Of a DNA stretch of 20,049 bases, positions 7,598-14,773 are shown one piece after another (the first letter of the stretch is position 1; every line of letters starts with the position of its first letter). Where the stretch lies: positions 1-20,049 of IMG/VR virus record IMGVR_UViG_3300020129_000097, one strand, 5' to 3'. Under the pieces are notes generated by a model. The model was not told where the DNA came from, ran no database searches, and saw only the letters and a list, made by a program, of their open reading frames with translations. The translations under genes and the position numbers were made by a program. The stretch is from a virus.

Positions 7598-9135
7598 TGG
7601 CGGCGCGCCGGCGCATCCCGATCTTTCCGCGGCCCGGCATCTATCGCGGCGCCACGCCGTCGGTCAGCGCCGGGCGGTGGTTCGACATGAACGCCATGCG
7701 CTGGCGCTCGGGCCAATTGATCCCGGTCGGTGGCTCGGCGGCGCTGCCGAACGTCCTGATGGACGGTCCAGGGCGTGACGCGCTGACCTGGCACGATAAT
7801 ACCGGCAAGCGGTGGGGCGTGTTCGGCACCGATAACAAACTCTATGCGCTGGATTTCGAATTCAGCCTGTTGCGCGACATCACCCCGGCCGGGGTCGGCC
7901 CGCTCGATCCGCCGGGCGCGGCGATCGGCTATGGTCGCGGCGATTACAATGCCGACGCCTATGGCACGGCGCGCGATCCGAGCAATATCGGCGTGTCGGA
8001 CATCTCGCCGCTGCTCGGCGATATGTGGTCGCTCGATCTGTTCGGCCAGGATCTGATGATCGTGCCGACACAGGACCAGCGGCTGTTCCGCTGGTCGCCG
8101 ACCGCGCCGGACACCTTGCCCGCCGTGGTGCCCAATGCGCCGGCGGCGAATGCCGGCGTGGTGGTGACCGATGAACGGCATGTCGTGTTGCTGGGCTCTG
8201 GTGGGAATTCGCGACAGATCGCCTGGTGCGATCAGGAAAAACCTGATGTGTGGGCAACGGCGGTGGATAATCTCGCCGGCAACCTGCTGATGGAAACCGA
8301 GGGCCGGCCGCTGAATGCGCTGCGGGTGCCGTCCGGGGTGTTAATCTGGACCGACAACGATTTGCATCTGCTGAAATATCTCGGCCCGCCCTACGCCTAT
8401 GGGATCAATAAGATCGCGGCCGGCTGCGGCCCGATCAGCCGCCGGGCGATGACGCAGGCCGGCGGCGTGACCTTGTGGATCGGCCAGCAATCGTTCTGGA
8501 AATACGACGGCAGCGTGTCGCCGCTGGCCTCCGAGGTGGGCGACTGGCTGTTCTCGCTGATGAACCGCGACATGGTGGGCCGGGTGTTCGGCGTACCCAA
8601 TGCCGCGTTCACCGAGCAATGGTTCTATTTCCCTGACGGTGGCTCACAGGAATGCAACCGCTATGTCGGGGTGAACTACGGCGACGCCAATACGCCATGG
8701 ATCATTGGCCAGCAATCGCGCACCGCCGGCGACGTGCGCGGCACCATGCTGCGCCCGGTGATGTGCGACCTCGCCGGGCATGTCGTGCTGCACGAATACG
8801 GCTGGCTGGATGATGGCGCTTCGCGGGTCGGGCAGATCTATGTGGAAACTGGTGATTTTACGCTGACCGAGGGGGCCGACAACCGGCTGCATGTGCTGCA
8901 GATCGAACAGGATTTCGTCGGGCCGGAAAATGCCGTCGGCTATCGCTTCCTCGGCTGGGAGGAAATGAACGGGCCGGAATTCGACACCGGGATTTTCCCG
9001 ATCAGCAACGACAGCGGGCTGACCGATGTGCGGTTCTCGGCGCGCGGCTGCCGGATGCGGATCGAGGCGCTGGCCGATGGGCCGTTCGCGCTCGGCAAGA
9101 CCCGGCTGATTACCCGCGCCGGCGGGCGCCGCTGA
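7597..9135 (+). CDS. beta-propeller tail hub/nozzle protein
   Basis: This encodes 512 residues, joined to the collar gene by a TGATG overlap. It opens with RRIPIFPRPGIYRGATPSVSAGRWFDMNAMRW and a PVGG turn, a pattern seen in podovirus tail hub/stabilisation proteins, and then has repeated blade-like segments: RWGVFGTDNKLYALD, LLGDMWSLDLFGQDLMIV, HVVLLGSGGNSRQIAWCD, GVLIWTDNDLHLLKYLG, VTLWIGQQSFWKYDG. These look like blades of a beta propeller. Length is close to that of P22 gp10-type tail hub proteins. It probably forms the tube or nozzle below the adaptor ring. The exact homologue is not certain. Confidence 0.72.
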   Translation: MAARRRIPIFPRPGIYRGATPSVSAGRWFDMNAMRWRSGQLIPVGGSAALPNVLMDGPGRDALTWHDNTGKRWGVFGTDNKLYALDFEFSLLRDITPAGVGPLDPPGAAIGYGRGDYNADAYGTARDPSNIGVSDISPLLGDMWSLDLFGQDLMIVPTQDQRLFRWSPTAPDTLPAVVPNAPAANAGVVVTDERHVVLLGSGGNSRQIAWCDQEKPDVWATAVDNLAGNLLMETEGRPLNALRVPSGVLIWTDNDLHLLKYLGPPYAYGINKIAAGCGPISRRAMTQAGGVTLWIGQQSFWKYDGSVSPLASEVGDWLFSLMNRDMVGRVFGVPNAAFTEQWFYFPDGGSQECNRYVGVNYGDANTPWIIGQQSRTAGDVRGTMLRPVMCDLAGHVVLHEYGWLDDGASRVGQIYVETGDFTLTEGADNRLHVLQIEQDFVGPENAVGYRFLGWEEMNGPEFDTGIFPISNDSGLTDVRFSARGCRMRIEALADGPFALGKTRLITRAGGRR

Positions 9136-9347
9136 TGGCCTACCGCCCGCCCGCGCCGTTCCCTGCTGGCCTGTCCGGCTCGCCGGCCGATCAGATGCGC
9201 CAGCTCGCCGACGCGCTGTCGCAAAAGGCCGACGTGACCCTGCAGCCGGTCTATTCGGCGGTGCTGCTGATCGCCCCCGGCGGGGCGACCTGGCGGGTGA
9301 CGGTGGACGACGCCGGCGCGCTGGAAACGGTCCAGGTGCCGCGATGA
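9135..9347 (+). CDS. small hypothetical tail protein
   Basis: This encodes 70 residues; a TGATG overlap couples it to the nozzle gene. It has a proline-rich start, a helix (ADQMRQLADALSQKAD) and a short beta hairpin (ATWRVTVDDAGALETVQV). No signal or membrane segment. The final strand pair looks like a small beta structure that may dock on a fibre or nozzle. Family not recognised. Confidence 0.6.
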   Translation: MAYRPPAPFPAGLSGSPADQMRQLADALSQKADVTLQPVYSAVLLIAPGGATWRVTVDDAGALETVQVPR

Positions 9348-9709
9348 CGCCCGAGAAGCTGAAATTGGTGCAAGGCATCAACGAGGCGCTGATCGAGCAC
9401 GGTGCGCTGATGACGCTGGACGATCTGATCGGCCTGGCGCGTGAGCGGCGCGCGCAGATCTGGTCCGAAGGCAACGCGATTGCCGCGACACAGGTGCTCG
9501 AATTCCCGCAGCGCCGCGTGTTGAACATCCTGGTCGGTGCCGGCGAACTCGGCGCGCTGATGGCGATGCAGCCGCGGGTCGAGACGTTCGCGCGGGAGGA
9601 AGGCTGCAGTCTGATGTGGACGCACGGCCGCAGCGCATGGCGACGGGTCGGCCGGCGCACCGGCTGGCTGCCGCATTCGATCCTGTTCACGAAATCGCTG
9701 CCGCAGTGA
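9344..9709 (+). CDS. GNAT-like small phage protein
   Basis: This encodes 121 residues from an ATGA overlap with the previous stop. The pattern IAATQVLEFPQRRVLNILVGAG, ELGALMAMQPRVETFARE, GCSLMWTHGRSAWRRVGRRTGW is typical of a family of podovirus proteins with an acetyltransferase-like (GNAT) fold, found next to internal-virion genes, as T7 gp13 is. The usual acetyl-CoA loop is not obvious, so catalytic activity is doubtful. A structural or assembly role near the ejection proteins is more likely. The family call rests on remembered sequence pattern. Confidence 0.6.
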   Translation: MTPEKLKLVQGINEALIEHGALMTLDDLIGLARERRAQIWSEGNAIAATQVLEFPQRRVLNILVGAGELGALMAMQPRVETFAREEGCSLMWTHGRSAWRRVGRRTGWLPHSILFTKSLPQ

Positions 9710-9716
9710 GGATGCC

Positions 9717-10658
9717 ATGAGCTACGGATGGCGGCCGCCCTATCTGACGGACTTCCAGATCGCTCGCGGCGGCTGCAGCCCCTCGACCACGCAGCAGACC
9801 CAGCAGGTCCAACTGCCGGCCTGGGTCAATGCGGCCGGGCAGAACAACTATGAGAACGCGCAATCGATCGCCGCGCGGCCTTATCAGGCCAATCCCAACG
9901 CCACGATCACGCCGATGTCGGCGGATCAAACGCAAGCCTATGACACCATCCGCAACATGCAGGGCGCCACCGCGCCGGCCTATCAGGCAGCGGAGAACGT
10001 CGCCACCGGCATGATGGGCAGCGCCGCGCCGATCTCGACGGGGCAGATCAACACCGACACCGCCAGCCTGATGAACCCCTACCAGACCGCAGTGGTCGAT
10101 CCGACCGTCACCCAGATGCGCCAGGCGCTCAATCAATCGCTCGGCGCGACGCGGGCCAACGCCAGCAATGTCGGTGCGTTCGGCGGCTCACGCCTCGGTG
10201 TGCAGGAAGGCGTCGCGCAGTCGCAAGAGGCGCTTGGCGAGGGGCAACTTGTCGGCGGCCTGCTGCAACAGGGCTATGATACCGCGCAGGGCCGGGCGAT
10301 GGACCTCGGCAAGACCAACCTCGCCGGTGGTGAATGGGCGACGCAATTGCTGCCGCAGCTCGCCAGCACGTCGAGCGACCAGACCGCGAAGGAAGCCGGT
10401 CTGCTGGAAGCCTCGGGCCGGGCACAACAAGGCCAGTCGCAAGCGGTCTCCGACCTCGCCGCGTCGCAGTGGCAGGATCAGTGGAACTATCCGATCCAGA
10501 TGCAGCAACTGCTGGAACAGGCGCTCGGCACCACGCCCTACGGCACCACCACCAGCAGCAGCGGCACGCAAACCGCGCCGTCCAATATGTTCGGCCAGAT
10601 CGCCGGCGGCGTCGGCGCGGCGGCCAGCATCGCCGGGGCGGCGGCGGTCATCATATGA
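9717..10658 (+). CDS. internal virion/DNA-ejection protein, gp14-like
   Basis: This encodes 313 residues with a ribosome binding site GTGAGGA at 9706-9712. Alanine/glutamine-rich helices dominate. The marker segment ANASNVGAFGGSRLGVQEG (about residues 147-165) is a hallmark of a widespread class of podovirus ejection proteins. An earlier YENAQSIAARPYQ...ITPMSADQTQAYD block also fits. The last 25 residues (FGQIAGGVGAAASIAGAAAV) are small and hydrophobic and could insert in a membrane, as expected for proteins that leave the virion and line a channel through the envelope. It is followed, with a four-base overlap, by an enzyme pair rather than by the next ejection protein. Confidence 0.72.
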   Translation: MSYGWRPPYLTDFQIARGGCSPSTTQQTQQVQLPAWVNAAGQNNYENAQSIAARPYQANPNATITPMSADQTQAYDTIRNMQGATAPAYQAAENVATGMMGSAAPISTGQINTDTASLMNPYQTAVVDPTVTQMRQALNQSLGATRANASNVGAFGGSRLGVQEGVAQSQEALGEGQLVGGLLQQGYDTAQGRAMDLGKTNLAGGEWATQLLPQLASTSSDQTAKEAGLLEASGRAQQGQSQAVSDLAASQWQDQWNYPIQMQQLLEQALGTTPYGTTTSSSGTQTAPSNMFGQIAGGVGAAASIAGAAAVII

Positions 10659-11320
10659 GCGCCATTCCCCAAGCCATGCTGACCGAAGCCTCGCGCTACG
10701 GCTTGAGCCAAGACATCAAGATCCTGCAAGGCTATCGGTTGGCGCCGACCGATGCGACGCATGTCGATCGGCTGCTGGATTTCATGGCGCCGAAACATGG
10801 CACGCTCTGGGCCGATATCGGCTGCGGCTTCGGCGAGGTGGCGCGGCTGATGCAGGCGCGCCGGCCGGATCTGGATTTCGTGCTGATAAACAATAACGAA
10901 TTCCAGCTCGGCGTGGCACCGACCGGCTTTCGTAAGCTGCGGGCCGACATGCACGCGATCCCGTTGGACGACGCGGCGGTGGATGGCTGCATGCTGCTGT
11001 ATGCGCTGTGCCACGCCGAGCCGATCAGACGGGCGCTGGCCGAGGCGGCGCGCGTCACCGCGCCCGGCGGCGAGCTGTTCGTGTTCGACTACGCTCGGCT
11101 GTCCGGCGACAATCGGTTGCTGCGCCAGCGGCTGTTCGCCGAGGCGATTCCGTTCGACCGCATGGATGCGCTCGCCGCGGCGAGCGGCTGGAAGGTGACA
11201 AGGCTGCTGGCGCCCGACGGCGACGATGCGCTGTTCCGCCGGCTGTATGACAACGACGCGGAATACGCACTGATCTTCACGCATCTGATGCCGGTGTTGT
11301 GGAAGGCGGTGCGGGTGTGA
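10655..11320 (+). CDS. class I SAM-dependent methyltransferase
   Basis: This encodes 221 residues; the ATGA junction at 10655 overlaps the ejection-protein stop. The Rossmann-fold markers are in order: motif I ADIGCGFGE (residues 53-61), an acidic/amide segment at the end of strand 2 (LINNNEFQL), RADMHAIPLDDAAVDGCMLL (97-114) with the strand 3/4 residues of Methyltransf_11 enzymes, then ARVTAPGGELFVFDY (132-146). A leading segment of about 50 residues may contact the substrate. There is no DNA-methylase motif (no DPPY/NPPF), so a small-molecule, lipid or protein target is more likely than DNA. It is coupled to a PP-loop enzyme by a GTGA overlap, implying joint function. Substrate unknown. Confidence 0.82.
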   Translation: MSAIPQAMLTEASRYGLSQDIKILQGYRLAPTDATHVDRLLDFMAPKHGTLWADIGCGFGEVARLMQARRPDLDFVLINNNEFQLGVAPTGFRKLRADMHAIPLDDAAVDGCMLLYALCHAEPIRRALAEAARVTAPGGELFVFDYARLSGDNRLLRQRLFAEAIPFDRMDALAAASGWKVTRLLAPDGDDALFRRLYDNDAEYALIFTHLMPVLWKAVRV

Positions 11321-12072
11321 CCCGGTTCGATCGGCACAGCAAGATCGCGCTGTCGTTCTCAGGCGGCAAAGACTCGCTGGCCTGCGCCTATCTGCTGCGC
11401 GACTACGCCGACCGGATCACCGCCTATCACCTCGATACCGGCGATCTACTGCCCGAGGTGCAGGAAATCGTCGCGCATGTGCGCGGACTCTACCCGCATT
11501 TCGTGCATGTGCAGGGCAATGTGAGCGAGTGGATCGCCGCGCACGGGATGCCGACCGATCTGCTGCCGCATAGCGCGCATCCGACGGCGCGCCACATGGG
11601 CGAGGAACGCACCCCACTGGTGGCGCGGTACGATTGCTGTTTCGCCAATCTGATGCAGCCGCTCTACGAGCGCATCAAAGCCGACGGCAACACCCTGCTG
11701 ATCCGCGGCGTCAAGGCGGTGGATATGCGGCGCCAGCCGTTCCGCTCGGGCGAGTGTCCGGACGGGATCGAGTTCTGGTATCCGCTGGAAGATTGGACGC
11801 ATGCCGACGTGTTCGCCTATCTGCGCGCCGTCGGGGCGCCGATCTGCCGGGTGTATGAGCACGTCACCAACGCCCCGGAGTGCGCCCGCTGCAGCGCCTG
11901 GTGGGGCGAGCAACGCGCGGCCTATCTGCGGCAGTTTCACCCTGCGTTGTTCGATGACTATCGGGCACGCATGCAATTGGTGGTGCGTGAACTGCATGCG
12001 CCGATGAACAACCTGGCGCGCGAGGTGGGTGAAATGGGCGGGCTAGCGAGTCTGCTGGGGAAGACCCAATGA
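11317..12072 (+). CDS. PP-loop ATP pyrophosphatase, PAPS/APS-reductase-like, with CC...CxxC signature
   Basis: This encodes 251 residues. The GTG at 11317 is chosen because it overlaps the methyltransferase TGA and has GGAAGG at 11301-11306; an earlier in-frame GTG at 11299 lies before that site. The PP-loop SFSGGKDS (residues 13-20) binds ATP or adenylyl-sulphate. Cys107-Cys108 and Cys189-x-x-Cys192 match the CC and CxxC pairs that hold the [4Fe-4S] cluster in assimilatory APS reductases, with similar spacing. The usual C-terminal ECG(L/I)H catalytic cysteine segment of reductases is absent, so it may not reduce PAPS; it could adenylylate, or move sulphur onto, another target. Its neighbours are a methyltransferase and virion proteins. 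Confidence 0.8.
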   Translation: MTRFDRHSKIALSFSGGKDSLACAYLLRDYADRITAYHLDTGDLLPEVQEIVAHVRGLYPHFVHVQGNVSEWIAAHGMPTDLLPHSAHPTARHMGEERTPLVARYDCCFANLMQPLYERIKADGNTLLIRGVKAVDMRRQPFRSGECPDGIEFWYPLEDWTHADVFAYLRAVGAPICRVYEHVTNAPECARCSAWWGEQRAAYLRQFHPALFDDYRARMQLVVRELHAPMNNLAREVGEMGGLASLLGKTQ

Positions 12073-12473
12073 GTGGCACGAACAACGGCTGGGATTTTGA
12101 GATTACCCCGGCGACGCCGGATGAAACAGCGCTGACCGACTCGTTTACCAATATGTCGGATCCGGCGACATTTGGCGGTCACAGCGGCTGGTTCGACAAT
12201 TGGAATTGGGACAAGGTTGGCAAAGCCGCCAAGGAGGTGAAATCCGACGTTTCGGACATCACCAAACTTGGGGAATCGCAGCAGCAGAAGCAACAGGCAC
12301 TGCAGGCCGCCGGCGGGCAGGCTACGCGCGGGGAGGGTTTTACCTCGATTGAAGAACTGCTGCAGCAACTGCAGGCGCGCCGGCAGGCGCTGGCGACACT
12401 CGGACTGCAGCCCGGTCCGTTCCAGCCGCGGGCGCCCGGCGGCGGCCTGCTCGGCCTGGTGCGCGGAGGCTGA
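12069..12473 (+). CDS. small coiled-coil protein of the ejection module
   Basis: This encodes 134 residues with an ATGA overlap with the PP-loop gene. An acidic, aromatic N-terminus (GWDFEITPATPDETALTD, SGWFDNWNWDKVG) leads into helices with coiled-coil character (AAKEVKSDVSDITKLGE, then ELLQQLQARRQALATLG) and a glycine/proline-rich tail. It directly precedes the virion lysin, so it is probably a minor internal protein or assembly partner. Not recognised as a named family. Confidence 0.62.
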   Translation: MSGTNNGWDFEITPATPDETALTDSFTNMSDPATFGGHSGWFDNWNWDKVGKAAKEVKSDVSDITKLGESQQQKQQALQAAGGQATRGEGFTSIEELLQQLQARRQALATLGLQPGPFQPRAPGGGLLGLVRGG

Positions 12474-12475
12474 CG

Positions 12476-14773
12476 ATGGCAGGACTGCTCGACGCCGCCG
12501 CGGACGATACTTTCTTCCCCGACGGCATGCCGCCCGATGCCGCGCCGTCGCTGTATCTCGGCGCCGCCAGCAGCGAGGATGCCACGCCATCGCCACCGGC
12601 GGACGCCGCACCGCCGCCGGCGAAGGACGCGGCCGCGGCGGCGGAACCCGGTTTCTTTGAGCGGCTGGCCAAGGGCATCGGCCAGGCCGGCATGGTGCTG
12701 TCCGGCGGCGACCCGGAACTGGCGCACCTCACGCCGGAACAGCAGCAGAGCGTCGGCAACCGGGCGCTGCTGCATTTCGGGCTGTCGATGCTGGCCAACT
12801 CGGGGCCAAGCACGACGCCGCGGAATTTCGGTCAGATCCTCGCCGCCGGTCTGGAAAGCGCCGGCAAGGTGCCGACCGCCTATGAGGAATTGGTCAACCA
12901 ACGCGATACCCAGCGCGCGAATACCGCGCTGAAATACGGCGCGCTCGACGTGCAGCGGATGAGCGCGGCGGCGCGGCTCAAGCAACTGCAGATCATCCTG
13001 CAGCAGATCCAGGGCGGTAAGAACGCCGCCGAGGGGGCGCTGTCGCGGATTGGCCAGCCGGGCGCCCAGACTGGCGAGGGCGCCGCGCCGACGCCATTGA
13101 CGCCGTTCGTCGCGCCAAACCTGCCGGAAGGCGTCACCCCCGAGGAAGATCAGGCGGTGCGCACGGTGATCGGCGAAGCCGGCGGCGAAAGCCCGGCCGG
13201 ACAGCAGGCGGTGGCGGCGACCATCAAGAACCGGGCGAAGGCCGGCGGTCAGTCGGTCACCGATGTCATCTTCACGCCGAACGCCTATGAGCCGTGGAAC
13301 AATCCCGAGACGCGCAAGAAGCTGGAAGCGATCGACCCGGCCTCGGAGCAATACCAGCGGATTCTGACCACCGCGGTACGGCCGATCCTATCGGGCGAGG
13401 CGGCGGACCCGACCGGCGGCGCGACGCATTTCGTCAACCCCGTGCTTCAAAAGAGTCTCGGCCGCGAGATGCCGAGCTGGGCGACCGGCAACCGCACCAC
13501 GATCGGCAACCATGAGTTCTACTACCCCGGCTATCGGGCGCCCGGCGGCGGTGGTCCGGCGCCTGGGCGGGTGCAGGTCGCCGCGATCACCCCGCGGACA
13601 GCGACCGACGGCACAACGGCCGCACCACCGGCAGCCGGTGCGCCCGGCCAGGGCGCCGCTGCACCGCCGCCAGCGGCGTTGCCGCCGGCGCTGGTGACGC
13701 CGCCCGAGCTGCCGAAGATGGACGCCCCCGGCCTGGCGAGCGTCCAGGCGTCGAGGAATGACCTGGATGCTTCGCACGCGGCCCGGCTGCGGGCTTTGGC
13801 GGAATCGCCGAACATCCATACCGCGCAGCAAGTGAGCGAGGAACAAAAGGATTACGAGACGCAAAAGCTCGCGCTCGACAACAAGGCGCGCGATATCCAG
13901 AACACCTTTGACGATCAGCGGCGCAAAGATGCCGTCGCCTATCAGCTCAAGATCGCGGAGGAAGATCGTAAGCGGCAGTCAGATATCGATACAGAGGAAC
14001 GCAAGAACAGGCTGCAGCAAGAGCGCGAGCTAGCGGTGGCACGGCAGAACGCAGAGCTTGACCTGAAAAAGACCAAACAGGGCGCCATCCTCAACGCTGA
14101 CACCAAACGACTAGAAGCAATCAACACGCAAGCCGATACCGCCCGGGCGCGACAGCGCGACATAGAGGCATTGCGGCCGATCGCGGCCTCGATGGGGCCG
14201 GCGAATTTTCTCGGTGACACCGAAGTGGGCAAGCAACTGCGCAACGCGCTGGTGACGCTCAAGATCGGCACGCCGGACCAGCAGGCGGCGATGAGCAACC
14301 AACAGCTCTGGGACACGCTGCGCAGCGGCCTGTTCACTGATGTGCATGTGCCTGGGATTGGCGCGCAAAGCGATTGGGAGGGGCGCCAGCTTATCGCGCA
14401 ATGGGGCTCAAACGCTCAGAACCCGCTCGACCGACTGACCGCCTTGGCGGTCATCAACAAGTTGGCCGATCAACGGGTGAACGACGCGATCGACGCCAAC
14501 AAGCGATTCCGCGGGCCGGACGGATTAGCGGGCTTCGACGAGACTCGGCAAAAAAACAGCGTATTCGACCGACCGCCGGACAGCCCCGAGGATGCGGCCG
14601 CGCAAAGCGCCTACAAGGCACGGCATCCCGCGGGTGAGCCGTATTATTCCTGGGCCAAGGGCGCCGATGGCAAATATCAGCAGGTATGGACGCGCAACCT
14701 GCTGCAGCCGAGGAAGGGACAGAGACCGTTTGAATACCTAGCCGCCGATCCTGGGGCGCCGGCCGGTGGCTGA
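12476..14773 (+). CDS. virion-associated lysin/ejection protein with SleB-type cell wall hydrolase domain
   Basis: This encodes 765 residues, ribosome binding site GGAGG at 12466-12470. Domain order: disordered Ala/Pro N-terminus (1-57); helical region (58-190); SleB/Hydrolase_2 domain (about 223-352) with VRTVIGEAGGESPAGQQAV (Glu234 is the likely catalytic acid), IKNRAK, GATHFVNP and GNHEFYYP; Pro/Ala linker (355-415); long charged coiled coil (about 455-565); and a helical C-terminus. SleB enzymes cut the glycan strand of peptidoglycan. Fused to a long ejection-type protein, it should open the cell wall locally during DNA entry, like T7 gp16, rather than act as the lysis endolysin. A dual role cannot be excluded, because no separate endolysin is in the window. 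Confidence 0.82.
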   Translation: MAGLLDAAADDTFFPDGMPPDAAPSLYLGAASSEDATPSPPADAAPPPAKDAAAAAEPGFFERLAKGIGQAGMVLSGGDPELAHLTPEQQQSVGNRALLHFGLSMLANSGPSTTPRNFGQILAAGLESAGKVPTAYEELVNQRDTQRANTALKYGALDVQRMSAAARLKQLQIILQQIQGGKNAAEGALSRIGQPGAQTGEGAAPTPLTPFVAPNLPEGVTPEEDQAVRTVIGEAGGESPAGQQAVAATIKNRAKAGGQSVTDVIFTPNAYEPWNNPETRKKLEAIDPASEQYQRILTTAVRPILSGEAADPTGGATHFVNPVLQKSLGREMPSWATGNRTTIGNHEFYYPGYRAPGGGGPAPGRVQVAAITPRTATDGTTAAPPAAGAPGQGAAAPPPAALPPALVTPPELPKMDAPGLASVQASRNDLDASHAARLRALAESPNIHTAQQVSEEQKDYETQKLALDNKARDIQNTFDDQRRKDAVAYQLKIAEEDRKRQSDIDTEERKNRLQQERELAVARQNAELDLKKTKQGAILNADTKRLEAINTQADTARARQRDIEALRPIAASMGPANFLGDTEVGKQLRNALVTLKIGTPDQQAAMSNQQLWDTLRSGLFTDVHVPGIGAQSDWEGRQLIAQWGSNAQNPLDRLTALAVINKLADQRVNDAIDANKRFRGPDGLAGFDETRQKNSVFDRPPDSPEDAAAQSAYKARHPAGEPYYSWAKGADGKYQQVWTRNLLQPRKGQRPFEYLAADPGAPAGG

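Noticed and set aside
8644-9690. Minus-strand frame (348 codons) opposite the nozzle and small tail genes
   Set aside because: It spans three coupled plus-strand genes and shows only shadow composition.
11299-11316. Earlier GTG start for the PP-loop gene
   Set aside because: It lies before the GGAAGG site and deeper in the methyltransferase; the GTGA overlap at 11317 fits the operon's style.
11317-12072. Calling the PP-loop protein a DndC phosphorothioation enzyme
   Set aside because: It shares the PP-loop and cysteine cluster idea, but no DndA/B/D/E-type partners are present in the window; the evidence supports only the superfamily.
12179-13351. Long minus-strand frame (390 codons) opposite the virion lysin
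   Set aside because: Arginine/histidine-rich shadow of a GC-rich plus-strand gene; no motif, and the plus strand has a clear SleB domain.
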